In this document: piece by piece, positions 20,941-34,700 of the stretch
How the letters are laid out: each line of letters starts with the position of its first letter
How positions within the stretch are numbered: position 1 is the first letter of the stretch
Source: Capitulum mitella
Taxonomy: Eukaryota > Arthropoda > Thecostraca > Pollicipedomorpha > Pollicipedidae
Length of the DNA stretch: 64,000 bases
Reading direction: 5' to 3'
Assembly (NCBI GenBank): GCA_030062745.1
Contig: CP099839.1
Coordinates: 43,015,891-43,079,890 of the forward strand
Position numbers and translations under genes: made by a program
Notes under the pieces: model-generated
Told to the model about the DNA's origin: nothing
Databases searched by the model: none
Seen by the model: only the letters and a program-made list of their open reading frames with translations

Positions 20941-22702
20941 CCGCTGGACGGCGGGGCGGGGTCGGACGGTGCCCTGGAGCGCCACTGAAGGGTGGTGAGG
21001 CGGCGCGGCGCTGGACGGAGCCAGACAGTGGACGATGGATACGTGTTGGCCGGCTGGTGCCGCGTTTAGGACAAGAAAGGAACCACGGATGGTCTATTGA
21101 AACACCATGGCCGTACGTGGACTTGCAGCGAAGGGACGCGGTTGTGATGCATTCTCTGTTTTTTAGCCGTTCTTGGGTGAAAGCTCTGAGAATTGTGAAA
21201 TGAATTGGGAACCGGGAGTTGCTCCGACATTGTGCGCTAGATCGGCCTCTCGTGTAGCATGGCTGTTATACTCCAGTGTAAATTATACTGTCATTTGGCT
21301 GGCATCGTGAAAACGGTCTGTCACATTGGTCTTTTGGGTAACATGCCGTCTTGTATGGCCTGTTATATTCTGGGGTATGGTGGTCCCATGGACTCCACAG
21401 CGCGTGTCACCTGCAGAAACACGACGTCGTTTCTGAAAATCGTGTGTTGTTTCATTCATGAAACCGATCAACGAGAATCGTCCGGATGCGGAATATTACA
21501 GGATTCAACGTTCAGTCATGGGTACCATTCGCCAGCTCACAAAACTGGACTTCTTCGATAGTCAACATCACAGTACTCGGTGCATATAAATCACCACACC
21601 GTAGGTCAGGATGCACAGGAATCAGGGAGGCAGCGAGCTGTTCCAAAACAGCCGATGTTACCGCGCGAATTTTACCCGTGCACCCTGTCTACCCCGCTAG
21701 ATACCCGTGCTTCCCAGAAATGGACGCCATTACGAAGGTGCGGTGGACCACAAATAGTAGTGTTGCGTCGCACATTGGGATACGTTGTGTTGCACGCATG
21801 GCACCTGTCCCGTAAAGGCTTCCCGGAATGGCATGGCGAAGATGGGTTCGACAGGGTGAATGGTATGCAACGAAAGACGTGCTGGTACAGAGGTTAACAC
21901 AAGCGACTTCATGAGTCCAAATAAACGTCCCAACCGCTGGCAGAATGCATAGAATCATACACTTCAAGACCAGCGCAAGACATGGTTTACCAGGGATGGA
22001 GCTTGTCTTTTATCTTGGGGGGGGAGTGAAAGGACCTTCCAGAAACAATTCAGGCGCCTGCAATATTCTGGAGATTTAACATTGGGCACCTCGGTATTTC
22101 CTGCTATGCAGGGCCGATTAAGGACGAAAAACGCATCTCTCTTCATTATGCCAGCCCGAGTTCTCCAGGACGGTCCACTCTGCATGACCGCAAACCCGAC
22201 ACCATAAAATGTGACATTCTCCAACGCGCATTGCTGCCTGTAACCCTCGCGAGACGCACGAAGTCGGCCGAAACTCGGCGCCACGGATAACGAGTGCTGG
22301 TGCGCTCAGTCGCTTCGCTGATTCGCGACTGCTCTCACTCGACACAACTCACCCCCGCCACCGGCCGACGAGGGGCACCCCTAGGCTCAGCAGCACCCCT
22401 TAGACGCCGCGCGCAGCCACCCCTGCGGCCGCCTCGATGTGCGACAATCGGCGCCGTCTCCCCAGCGGCAGAACAACCCAGCACCGCACCCTGGACGGAG
22501 CGGCACCGCACGCGGCTGCCGCCACACTCGACAAGTGCGCCAACGCAACCAGATCAAAACGAAGGAGCCCGCCGGCCGGCGTCACGCTGACGTTTGAAAA
22601 TAGACGACACTTCGGGGCCGGGCGCGGCGGGCAACAAACGTATTACGTATCACAGACGGGTAGCCCGGCAGCGGGACTGGCGACCGCGCGGCGCCGGCGG
22701 GC
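20941..22702. other. Convergent intergenic region between PBDC1 and HECTD2
   Basis: PBDC1 (+) and HECTD2 (-) end toward each other across 1.76 kb. The region presumably holds both 3' UTRs. A + strand AATAAA lies at 21920-21925. I found no convincing - strand AATAAA for HECTD2 and no other gene. Confidence 0.5.
21920..21925 (+). promoter_or_regulatory. Candidate polyadenylation signal AATAAA for PBDC1
   Basis: An AATAAA hexamer lies 980 bp downstream of the PBDC1 stop codon. Confidence 0.4.
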
Positions 22703-25700
22703 TCATTCCAGTCCGAAGCCCTCCGCGTTCGCGATGGCGACCGACAGCTTCTGCCGCAGCGTGGCCTTGTCCTTGTAGGCGGGCAGCACCAGCTGGTTGA
22801 AGCACGTGTGCGCCAGGGGCAGCATGTCCTCCTTATTGGGGTACAAGGTCACCTTGAATGTCATCTCGCCCATGCCGCCGACCGGAACTCGGTCGCTGCC
22901 GGTAACGAAGAGCAGGAAGCGCTTCTTTTCTTCCGTGCTGAACATCTCGAGCGTCTCCCACAGATTCCTGGGACGAACAAACCAGGGGCGTCGGCGGGTC
23001 GTCGTAACGTCGACCGCGCCAAACACAACGACGCCTTATGAAAGGATCATATAATTTCAATGGAGCTGTCAGCGTGGATTTTTGAGCAACGCCAGTGTTG
23101 CAATATCATATCCAATGGCTCTGGTGGCCTTCCATTATCAAAACAGTTCAGTCTGGCTCAATCATCGTGACATCCAGTGGCGCAGAAACATCCAAAAGTG
23201 TGGGGAGGGGTGGCGGGGGGCAGAGCCGTTTTTCCCTACAGGGCTTATGTTAAATTTTCCTAAAAGCGGGGCTATACCCTCCCCCTCCTGTTCGTACGCC
23301 CATGGCAACATCTGAACACTCTGAATGTTCCGCAACTGTTCTTAGGTTTAGCAACAACGTTTCAGACGTGAGTGTTGCTGCCAGTCCCATGTTGCCTTTG
23401 CTTCTTCATCTAATGCCGCGGAAGCTTTCAGGGTTGAGCGACCACAAACGACTTACCGATCGACGCCTTACCGTCGACGTCAGTCGCCGTAGTAATGGGC
23501 CTATGGGCTGACAGACACGCAAAGTCCTGAACTGCTAGCACTTAGCCTAATGATCAGTGGCGTTCGCGATATCGACATTGTAAGAAGGGTCGTGGCTGAC
23601 TGAATGCAGCATAGCCACCCAACCAATGCAGTCTAGGCTTTACTGGAAAATCAGTTATGTACAATGAAATTAGCTTCTCCTTCGTGGCCAGTCAGCGTTA
23701 CCCGCTCGCTACCACTCTGAATACTTAGGTCTTTACATTTGCATAGACGGTTTCAAGCGAAACGTTTAGTAGAGGACCGAGCCGTGTACCACAAGTTGCT
23801 ACCGCTGACACTCACTGGATGACCTCGTGGTTGGCCGTGTAGCCGTCGTACTCGGTGACCTTCTTCAGCTCGCCCAGGTTAATGGTGGGGCAGCCGCACA
23901 CCACCATCTCTACCTCCTCCGGCCGAAACATCTGGCGGACACGCGTCAGACTGTCGGCGGCCAACTGACCGTGGAGAACGGCAGACGGACGCCAGAGACA
24001 CAGCGGGCGGACGGCGGAGACGCAGCGAATGGACAACGGAGACACAGCAAGTGGGCAGCGGAGACAGCACACGGAGACCGGAGACATGGCAGACGGACAG
24101 TGGAGACCGGGCACAATCCTGGTCTCCAGGATTTTCCTGGGGGGGGGGAATGTCAGGTTTTGTCATATAACACTAGCTAATGACAAAGTTTATAGGAAAA
24201 GCAGCAATTTTACGTACTTGACCTCATATTTGACCCACAAGAATATGTGTAATGTTTGTTTTTGCAACACATATGACCACTATTCCGTATTCGTGCGAAA
24301 TCGCTACATATCTAGGGTAGACCACTTAGCTCAGGGGACGCATGGTCCCCATGACCCCCCTTTGGCTACGCCCTGGCGGAGGCACAGCCGACAAACGGAA
24401 GACGAGGACGCAGATGGCAAACAGCGAACACGAGTCAGACAGACAGACGTCAGACTCCGCCATCAGACAGACGGAGGAGAGACGGCCGGCGGACAGCGGA
24501 GATGCGTCCGACAGGGGGCCACCAGACGACCGACCGCTAACAGACCGCTAACAGGCAACAAGTCGCCCCCGCAACGTTATAACCATTCTCATGAAACCGA
24601 CGTCTGCCGACGTCCACTTACCAGAAGTGCGTTGGAGGCCCCCAGCGTGTGGAATCCGAGGTAGAAGGCTCGGACCTGCTCGTATATGGCGGTATTCAGA
24701 ATCCAGTCCAGGTAGAGTCGCACGTACTCCTCCCGGTTCTCGTTGGTGACCGGCACTTCTTCTCCATTCTCCCTGAGGTTGACGGTTATCACCTTGCCGA
24801 ACTCCTCGATGGAAACGTGGAAGGTCAGGCAGAGGTCTTCCTCGACGTTGCCCTCGTAGGCCAGCAGCTCCTTCAGACCCCGGGCCACCTCCTGCAGATC
24901 GATTCGAATGTCGCCACAGGTCCGAAATGGCATGTCTCGACGTATCCGCCTCATCGGTGAACAAGACTATGGGCTCCAGAGCATCCATGGCATGCCTGCA
25001 TGGCCTTACCGACTCTCAAGGTTTGCAATAACGACTCCTGTACATGTGCATCTAAAGGCAAAACTAGCAGGCAACAGGGAGAACAGCATTTAAATACATT
25101 TGATCTGATTTGATAAATACAAATTAAATAAACTTGATCCAAAGGTCTACACCGGAAAGCGGGCCATCTCACTGCAGAAGCACTCACTGGCATTATCTGA
25201 GCCAGGTCGTCGAGAGTCGGCCGTTTCGCGATCCCCACCGCCACGTGCTCCATAGTGGGCACCACTGGCGGACTGAGCAGCTTCCTGCCGGGGGGGGGGG
25301 ACACCGCAGGCAGTCATCTGACTGGCAATGGCAGCAGTCTTTTCTGAGACAGTCAAACAACGATCCGTGGGACTTGCACTCTCTTGGAAACGCAATAGGC
25401 CACGTGGGATTCCCATACCAAACCGCAGTTAAATTTTATCTCCTGCCACTGGCTAATAAGAGTTCATTCTGTATTTCGTCAACATTCCTCCCATCGGCGA
25501 AAACTCAGTACTGCGGTCACAAAATAGCTGCAGGCCCAGGCAAGAAGTCAGTTCATCTATTCTGTAGGAACCAATGAAAAGTATAACGAAACAGAACCGG
25601 AAATACAACATAAAAAAGAGCAAAATGTAAGATGGGCGAGTTTGTTGAATCCAATGGCTTGTAGGCGTTTACAAAAAAAAACAAAGATACATGAAACCGT

Positions 25701-28700
25701 AAGAGCAACCAAGCTTCTTAGAGCAACACAGTCTGACTGTTAAAAGGCAGCTCAACGTAGCACGGGAATTTTGAGATAAGTAATCACCACCAATCACCAC
25801 AGCCTCACACCAGCGCCCGCAACTGCGGCCACAGTACCGGCCGCGGCCGAGGACCGAGCCGTGCTCACTTGTAGCAGATGTGGGGGAATCGCAGGTCCAG
25901 GATGATGCCGTTGTAGACGGCCAGGCCCATCAGCACGCCGATCAGGTTGTATTCTCGCAGCGAGCCAGAGTGCGTGGTGGAAAACCAGTAGCAGCGCGAC
26001 TTCGGGTGGTAGACGAACATGCCGTAGCTTGGCTGCGGGAGCGGGGGCGGGGGCGGGGGGGGGGCGTCAGTGTCAGCCTGGCGGCACTCAGACACCACAT
26101 AATATCGCCCTCGATGTGAAGACGCCTTGCACGAGCCAACTGCATCAACGGCACTGGACCAGGGCACGCTCAATAATGCCCATGGAACTCGAAAGTCTCA
26201 CAATAGAATCGAGGGCAACGCTATCACAGAGCGCACTGCATCGCGTCGAGCGCGACAGTTCCACAAGGGAGCCAAACAGACGACGCGTGCAGAATCCAGT
26301 TTAATCTAGCACGTCCACCATCGCTATCACATCACGGAGTGACGGGGTCGCCTCGACACACAACCGACCATTATCAAGCTTCAATGCAAGAGTCAGCAGC
26401 AGCTGTTGAGGGCGCCGATACCAGGAAATCCATGTTTTCCATCAATTACCAGTGCTTCCGAGCCGCCATAAGGCGTCATGTCATTTGACAGCATCTGTCG
26501 CCTTGGACGACATTTTCGATAAAAACCTCCCCGCTTAACAAAGAGCCAAGCCGCAAAAGGTAGATCACACCGAAGGCTGGTGCCAGAGTAAAGCACCAGA
26601 AGCTGCAGGTTCAGCAGGGGCAGCAGGTTCAGCAGGGGCAGCAGGCTCAACAGAGGCAGCAGGACCCACTCACATCGAACACCTTCCGAATGATCAGCAT
26701 GAACCACTCCTTGGTGAGCCCGCCCATGTCCAGGCCGGGCTCTCCGGAGAACGTCACCTTCAGCTTTTTCTTCAGGTCGCGCTGCTTGTTGGCAATCTGC
26801 GGCGGAAAACAGAGACGTGGTGGAGAAGTTCAACTTCGACTGGGAGCCCTTGCCATGCACAAAGGGTGCGTTCTCTCTGGCTGAGGGCAGTCTGTTTATC
26901 GAAGCGGTCTGAGGAACACTGCGGCAGACATTAATTCAGTCTCCTGATACTGCGGTGCGAGTTTGCGCGGCTGCCGGAGCACTCACCTCCTTCAGCGAGT
27001 CCTCCAGCAGGCGGGACCTCCTGACATGGATGTTGAGGAAGAAGACGTCGATCTGCGGCGGCTGATGTCGGGACACCTTGGCCACCAGCGAGCGGCGAGC
27101 CGTTAGAATCATCTGCTGCTCCGAGTCCTGTCCGGCAGACGGGAAAAATCGTCTGTTGTCGGGACAGCGAGCTCAGTCAGTGTGCATTTCATGTTGGGAA
27201 TATAGGTCAAGTCCTGAGAATTACAACTTTAGTCTAGCCTGCCGTGCCCCGTAGAGTTGGCTCAGGGCTGAGAGGTCGTCATGGGTGGGGCCACCTCCAA
27301 ATTAACGAGCAGTTTTACGACCATCCTTTTTATTCATGAAATACGCCTAATTTTAAATTAGGTCCGGATTGGTGGCGGACATTGACAGCACCAGCAGTAC
27401 ATGTCGTTCCATTCATCTCCATGCTACTGACTGGAAGCTCTTACTTCGCAACCTAAAAACTGCCATGATCTCACCAAAAAGCTTTGAAACCGCCACGTGA
27501 AGCGCCCGCACATATGGCGGTGCAGTCTCGCCATAGCCATCGGTTCATTCCTAAGACCACCATGAATCAGACAACCCGGCTTTTAAGCTTCCGAATGCCG
27601 CATTCGTGAAGCATGAAAAGCAGCTTTGGCAGCCTTTGAATGCTTTCATTCTGTAAGCCGCTTAACAACGTCTTTCTGAAACCTGTAGACGGAAACATGG
27701 CATGGCAACCGCGCACTGCGAACATTGGCAGCCCACAAAGAAAGAGACCGCCCCTCCAGCTGCACAAACCCCACCCGCAGCTGGCACCGCATCCACCTGC
27801 CCCACGCACCTTGGTCAGAATCGTCCGCTTAGCGACGATGCTCAGGATGAAGGGATACTGACAGTAGGAAAACCGATCTGGTCGGTCCGGAGTCTGCCAG
27901 TTGGCGTACTCCTGCATCAGGTCTACGTGGTCCAAAGCGTGGTTGTAGAACTCGGTGTACGAGATCAGAGCTGGGTTCGCCGCGTTGTTCGCCGCGTCTG
28001 CGCCGTGAGACCGCAGGGTTAGAGGCGACCAATCACCAATGGCCCGGATCAGAGGCGACCAATCATCGGCGACCCTGGACCAGTATTCAGCAGTCGGTTG
28101 TAGCGCAAGGCCAGGGGCAATCAATCGACGGCAGCGCCGTTTTAGAGGCGGCCAGTCGGCAACGGCGTTGTGTCAGAAGCCAATCAACGATGATCCTGTA
28201 GCGAAGGCAAACAACCGTTCATTTCGTAAACGCAGTCCTCGTGGGAAATTTTTAGCAGCACATCGTACAATAACAGACAGCACCACGATTTCATGTGAAT
28301 TGCTTGGTGCTTAAACACGCTTTGAATGAGCACATTTCTTAACGTAGTGAAGAAGGCTCTGCATCATATTCAGCGTACATCATATGTCTAGAAAACGGCC
28401 ACTGCGGTTCCGACGGCACCTGTCTTGAACTGCTGCTGCCCGCCGTCTGACCTCCCGGCTCCACTCACTGATCAGCGCCAGAACCTTGATGGCGGTGGGG
28501 ATCCACCAGCGGGACTTGTTGAGCGGCGGCAGCGAGGTGTCGGCCGGCGGGAACTGCCGGATCGTGATGAACTGGATGATGTGCGAGACGATCATCCGGA
28601 GCCGGGCCGCCTCCAGACTGCCCGGCACAGAGTCAGACTGAGTCAGGCCCACAGTCCTGAGTGGAGAGCTGCCCGAGTCAGACCGAGCCAGGCCGGAAGC

Positions 28701-31700
28701 CCAGCACAGAGTCAGGAGGAGTCAGGCCAGCAGCCCGACGGTCGGCACAGTCAGGCCGAGTCAGGCCAGCAGCCCGGCGGCCAGCACAAAGTCAGGTCAA
28801 GTCAGGCCGGCAGCTCGACATACGACGTCCAGTCACCTGACCTGCAGGCTCGGTGCACTCACCACCCGAGCCACAGGGTCAGTATCGACACTCAGAGCGT
28901 GAACAAGTGGCCCAGTGCCGACTGAGCAAGAGACTTATGGCGGGCCCCACCACCCACAGCACTCACCACCCAAGCCAGATATCGAACGCGGACACCCACC
29001 ATCTGAACCAGTGCATGAGCAGCTGGTGGTCGCCGTTGGAGAGCGTCGTCAGCTGGCGGAGCAGGTGGGCGAACACTGTGTATGAGCTCTGAGGAGCGAA
29101 CAGTGGCGACTGCACCAGGATGAACAGCGCCCGCACTTCGTCCTTGTGGAACAGCCTACCGACACAGCCAGAGCCGTAAACGTCCAGTGCATGAGGGCGA
29201 AACACGCTGAAGCACTGCCAATGTCCGCCTATACCTGGGGAAGACAGTGCACGGAACGACCGCAACGAGACCAACAACGACACCCACATGAATATCGATC
29301 CTATGCATGAGACGAGTGACACCCTAAGGTCGGACATATTAATGGGAAACACACATCCAACACCGTCGATCATTCCCTCCGTGTCCTCCTGAAAGCGTGA
29401 AGACTTCAGTGATGGAATGAGATGTTCAGGCGCGTGCGGCGACCGGAGTTAGGCGGTTTCAGCCACCTACGCAGCGCGGCGTACAAAACGCCCCTGGGTC
29501 CCGGTCACACGGCGCCGCGGCAGGCTCACTGAGCGAGTGCTTGACAGGATGTTCCGCGCCTGTCAATGGGAAACCTGTGCACTCAGGGGCAGGCACCTCT
29601 TTCACGTTAAACGCATGGTGGACTTGAGGCAGTCTCGTTGATGGATGAGACCCTCCAAGTTTCGTCAGCCAAGCGCAGCGATGTTTGGCGAAGATCGCTA
29701 AGATGGATGCCAGTCACCAACCTCGCGGCGAATCGGGCGGCTTTTTGAGCCCGTGCTGTCTGATTCTAGTCCTCCTCCTCCACGAGGACTGACGTATGCC
29801 GCTCCTCGGTTGATAGTTAATGGTTAATGGTTGATGTTTGATTATTTGATGGTCGATAGGTTGGTGGTTGAGAAGTACACCTGAACCCTTCATTACTGCG
29901 GCTGAAGTTATGATGCAACCAGATACGGCAACTTGAAAACCTGCGTCTTTCTAAATGGCTGCTTTGGCGTCAATGAACGTGCAATCCTTTCCTTTTTTTA
30001 GATAATTTTTGAGACCCTCTGACTACATTTTCCGACACTACCTTGCATTTGTGCTGCCAACTGCCATCCCGTTCCGCTGTTGCCGAATTTCACATGGTGC
30101 TAGAATACTGTATCTTTTTAATGTTCCAGGTCCGCCGATGTTCCGTTCAAGTTCCGTTTCTTAATCTGCATGCGTAAAGCCGGCTTACATAACCCCACGA
30201 AAACTGCGCGTTTAACAAAACGCGCGATAGCTTATGGATCGTTCATCCACCCTCATGCGTTAGTCATCCAAACTTTATTTCATCGGCGGAATGCGTTTCC
30301 AATTCCGAGAAGATGTTACCCCTTATCGATCAGCATTGCCAGTTCTGGACCTGAGCAATGAGATCTGCATAACCAGGTAGCGTTTTCGCCGTTCGGCAGC
30401 AGGGAGGTAGCAGTCGGACCGGACCAGCTGCCGTGCTCAGGTGCGTTCGGATTTTGACGGGCACGGCGACATCGACCGGCGCTCGCAGGCTCGGGTATAA
30501 CGTCCGGCGTGCACGCAGCCCGGGGCAATCCAATCCGGACCTTCGACGCAGGGTTTTCACAATAATGGAATTCCGAGCCAGCTACGGCCGCTGTAATAAC
30601 GATGTGATAAATAATACGATGTAATAACTGATCCAACTTCATCAAAAACATTTTATTTAAAAGGCGCCAATGTTTTCAGTGTAAAGCAGCTGACATTAAC
30701 GTTCCACAGGCTGGCTCTGATCTCCCACCAAACGACAGTGCTACAAAGCGCGGCGCAACATTGCCCTGTAACTCAGAACTCTGTCACAACGACGAAAGGG
30801 TTCGTTCGCATTTCAGGAATTAACCTGGCTTAGACCTGCATCCATCAACCCATGCCCACGTACGGGCCGGAGCCGTGGGCGGCAATGCCTGGGCCGCGCA
30901 CGCGAGCCAAGTGGTCTTTCGTCGACTGCAAATACCGGTGTTGGCAGCCACTGACCTTTTCTTGTCCTGTAGCAGGGCGTTGATGACGGACTTGAGGACG
31001 GATTTCTGGACGATGGAGGGCTGAAAGTCCAGGAGCGACGTTAACTAAACGACTATAACAGACGCAGGACGCCATTGTACCCGAGGCTGCGTTTTTGGAG
31101 CTGTTTGATCCTTTGTAACAAAGCTGGTTCCAGATGAGGAAGGAAACACCCGACTACTGGCTGTATCATGTCACAGCTTAAACGACTGTCTATCGCCAAA
31201 ATTTTTACTAAGACAACTCGGACAGTGCAAAAACGAACAAAACGCATTAACCCAAAAGCAAACGCATCCGTTTGGCTCCGAAACACAGCCGCCAATTGAG
31301 ACATCGCCTGATCTCAGCCCGGCAGCAGCACGGCTTCCAGTAAAACAGGACGCCAAAGGCGGGTACCAGCTCACAGCGCGGTCTACCGCGCTCCACCGCA
31401 GCCTACCGAACTGACTCCGACTGCGCGTGCGACTCCGACCGGACTCACCATTGATTTGAGGGCGTCATGGACGGCGTACAGAAACTCCATCTTAAGCTCG
31501 GGGCTGTCCACGTTGGCACCGTCCCGCTCCGGGTCCTCCTGAAAAACGGCCGCCGGCAGCGGGGCAGTAGTCTGGCGCTGCAGAACACTGAATAACGCCG
31601 CACCAGCGTACCGGGATCTGCGGAACACTGAATAACGCCGCACCAGCACACCGGGGTCTGCGGAACACTGAATAACGCCGCACCAGCACACCGGGGTCTG

Positions 31701-34700
31701 CGGAGTACTGAATAACGCCGCACCAGCACACCGGGGACTGCGGAGCACTGAATAACGCCGCACCAGCGTACCGGGGACTGCGGAGTACTGAATAACGCCG
31801 CACCAGCACACCGGGGACTGCGGAACACTGAATAACGCCGCACCAGCACACCGGGGTCTGTGGAGCACTGAATAACGCCGCACCAACGTAAGGGGACTGC
31901 GGAGTACTGAATAACTCTGCACCAGCATACCGGAGACTGCGGAGTACTGGAAAACACTGCACCAGCACACCGGGGACTGCGGGGCGTACTGGGAATAACC
32001 GCACCAGCACACCGGGGACTGCGGAGTACTGGGAATAACGCCGCACCAGCGTACTGGGGTCTGCGGAGTACTGAATAACGCCGCACCAACACACCGGGGT
32101 CTGGAGAATGATGGGATAACGCCGCACCAACACACCGGGGTCTGCAGAACGATGAATAACGCCGCACCAGCACACCGGGGTCTGCGGAGTACTGAATAAC
32201 GCCGCACCAGCACACCGGGGTCTGCAGAGCACTGAATGGGAGACACCGCACCAACGTACCGGGGTCTGTCGGATGACTGGGGGATAACGCCGCACCAGCG
32301 TACCGGGGACTGTCGGATCATGGAATAACGCCGCACCAGCACACCGGGGTCTGCGGAGCACTGAATAACGCCGCACCAACGTAAGGGGACTGCGGAGTAC
32401 TGAATAACTCTGCACCAGCATACCGGAGACTGCGGAGTACTGGAAAACACTGCACTAACGGGGACTGCGGAGTATTGGGAATCACTGCACTAACGGGGAC
32501 TGCGGAGTATTGGGAATCACTGCACTAACGGGGACTGCGGAGTATTGGGAATCACTGCACGAACGTACCGGGGACTGTAGAATGATGGGAGACACCGCAC
32601 CAACATACCGGGGACTGTAGAATGATGGGAGACACCGCACCAACATACCGGGGACTGTAGAATGATGGGAGACACCGCACCAACATACCGGGGACTGTAG
32701 AATGATGGGAGACACCGCACCAACATAACGGGGACTGTAGAATGATGGGAGACACCGCACCAACATACCGGGGACTGTAGAATGATGGGAGACACCGCAC
32801 CAACATACCGGGGACTGTAGAATGATGGGAGATACCGCACCAACATACCGGGGACTGTAGAATGCTGAGTAACACTGCACCAGTATAACAAGGACTCCGG
32901 AATACTGGGTAACACTGCACCAGTATACCAAGGACTGGAGGAATACTGAGTAACACTGCACCAGCGTACCAAGGACGGAGAAATACTGAGTAACACTGCA
33001 TCAGCATACCAAGGACCGCAGAACACCGGGTCACTCGGGCCAACATCCCTGAACCGAGCAAAGCTAGGTTACATCGGGCAAACATCCCGACCGCCGAGAC
33101 AGAGACTGGAGCCCGGTTAGCGTCCAGATGCAGGGAGCGCCACAGAGCAACCCCTGTCGCTTCAGTGTGACTCGGCAGCACGGCTCAGCGATCGACGAAA
33201 GAGGCCGAGCCATCAGCTAATGAGCGCGGAGGCGGCCGCCCGACGGCCGGATGATTATGCCTCCGTCGCGTGCCGTCAGGAGTATGAGCTGTTTGCCGTA
33301 ACAGGGTCAAGGCTGGCGCTCCCAAAACTCCATCGCTTTATGTCGTTACGTGGCCGACTGCCCCGCTGTACACATGATAGCCCTGTGTGGCGGGGCGGGG
33401 GGGGGGAAGAACAGCAAAATCAGGTCAATGACCGGCTGCTGGAGGTCGGCCGGCGCAGCGATCCATACTGACGGGGCTCAGGTCGACCAGGTGGTCACCG
33501 CGGAACCCGCTGCGACACCTCGGCCCATAAAGCCAGGCGGCCACCATTGCTGAGTGCTGGCCTACCTGCGCCTGGCAACATAGCTCAGCCCACAGTGGCT
33601 GCCTGGAAGAAGGGAACGGCCACGTGGTGCGCGACATGGTCGTAAATGGTTTGGAGCAGCGTCACTCGGATCAGCAGGCAGCAGAACAGTGTGGATACGC
33701 AGCATGCGTAGCATTAACTATCCGCGCCTGGCGGAACAGCACTGTGTGGCCCGGAGAACACCACATAACCAGAGGACACAGTGACACCAGAGAATAGCAA
33801 CTCGATAAACCGGCCATCCTTACAAGCCACTCTTGTGTGTGGCCCTGACCGAGCCGAGCTTGTGCACGGCCGTGACCGAGCGGCATCTGGACGCCATTGA
33901 GTCTGACTTCCGCATCGTGCAGCCCGCCAGTCTGGCGGCGGCGACAGGGCCGTCACAGCCGCGTCACGTCCGGACATCGAACGGCCCCAGAGGCCCGTGT
34001 CGTTACGGAGTCTGCCCGGTCCGGTCGACGCTGCTTCGGAGTCGGAGCCTTGTCCGCCGGACAGCCGGTGGACGAAGCCAGACTTCCAATTCGAGACTAG
34101 CACAGAGGCCGCGACGCCTCCCCCGACTTCACCCCCATACGAAAGAAAAACTCCTTGGATTTCATTCACTTCATCCCCGAGGGGCTCCCTTCCCTAAGAA
34201 AAGTTCTCGCTTTTCCTCCACGCAGAAGACGGCTAGACATGCATTGGAAGGAAAAAGACTTGAAGCGACAAATATCCCACTTAGTCCTTTTCATGTAGCA
34301 CAGGCGCAACAACTTAAATGACGACGTAACATAGCAACACCCAAACACGCTATTAGAAACGCTATGACACACAGCCGTGGCTAAAAATCCGTAGTCAAAC
34401 TTCTAACCGAAAAACACATAAACATACCGGCTTGATACTCGAAGCGCATTTTTGTTGGAAACGCTAACGGACTAATTAATTATTCGCGCACACAACTGCT
34501 CGTTTACTTCCGGCTTTCAGGCATTCGGAATAATTTTCGTTTCTGGACCCTTAAAAATCCGAACGCAGGGTGGCGAGGAACGTCCGCCCTCTCCCACTCC
34601 TGCTCCTGTTGCTGTACGGACACCAGGCCCTCACACCAATACCTGGCGCGCGCCGGTGAGGAAACCGAACTCCAGACATCAAAGAAGGTAGTCCAATAGA

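Noticed and set aside
31383-32450. Long - strand open frames (up to 355 codons) with repeated cysteine-rich peptides such as PVCWCGVIQ
   Set aside because: They arise from the 40-bp minisatellite. Since 40 is not a multiple of three, all three frames of a stop-free unit stay open. The region is an intron of HECTD2.
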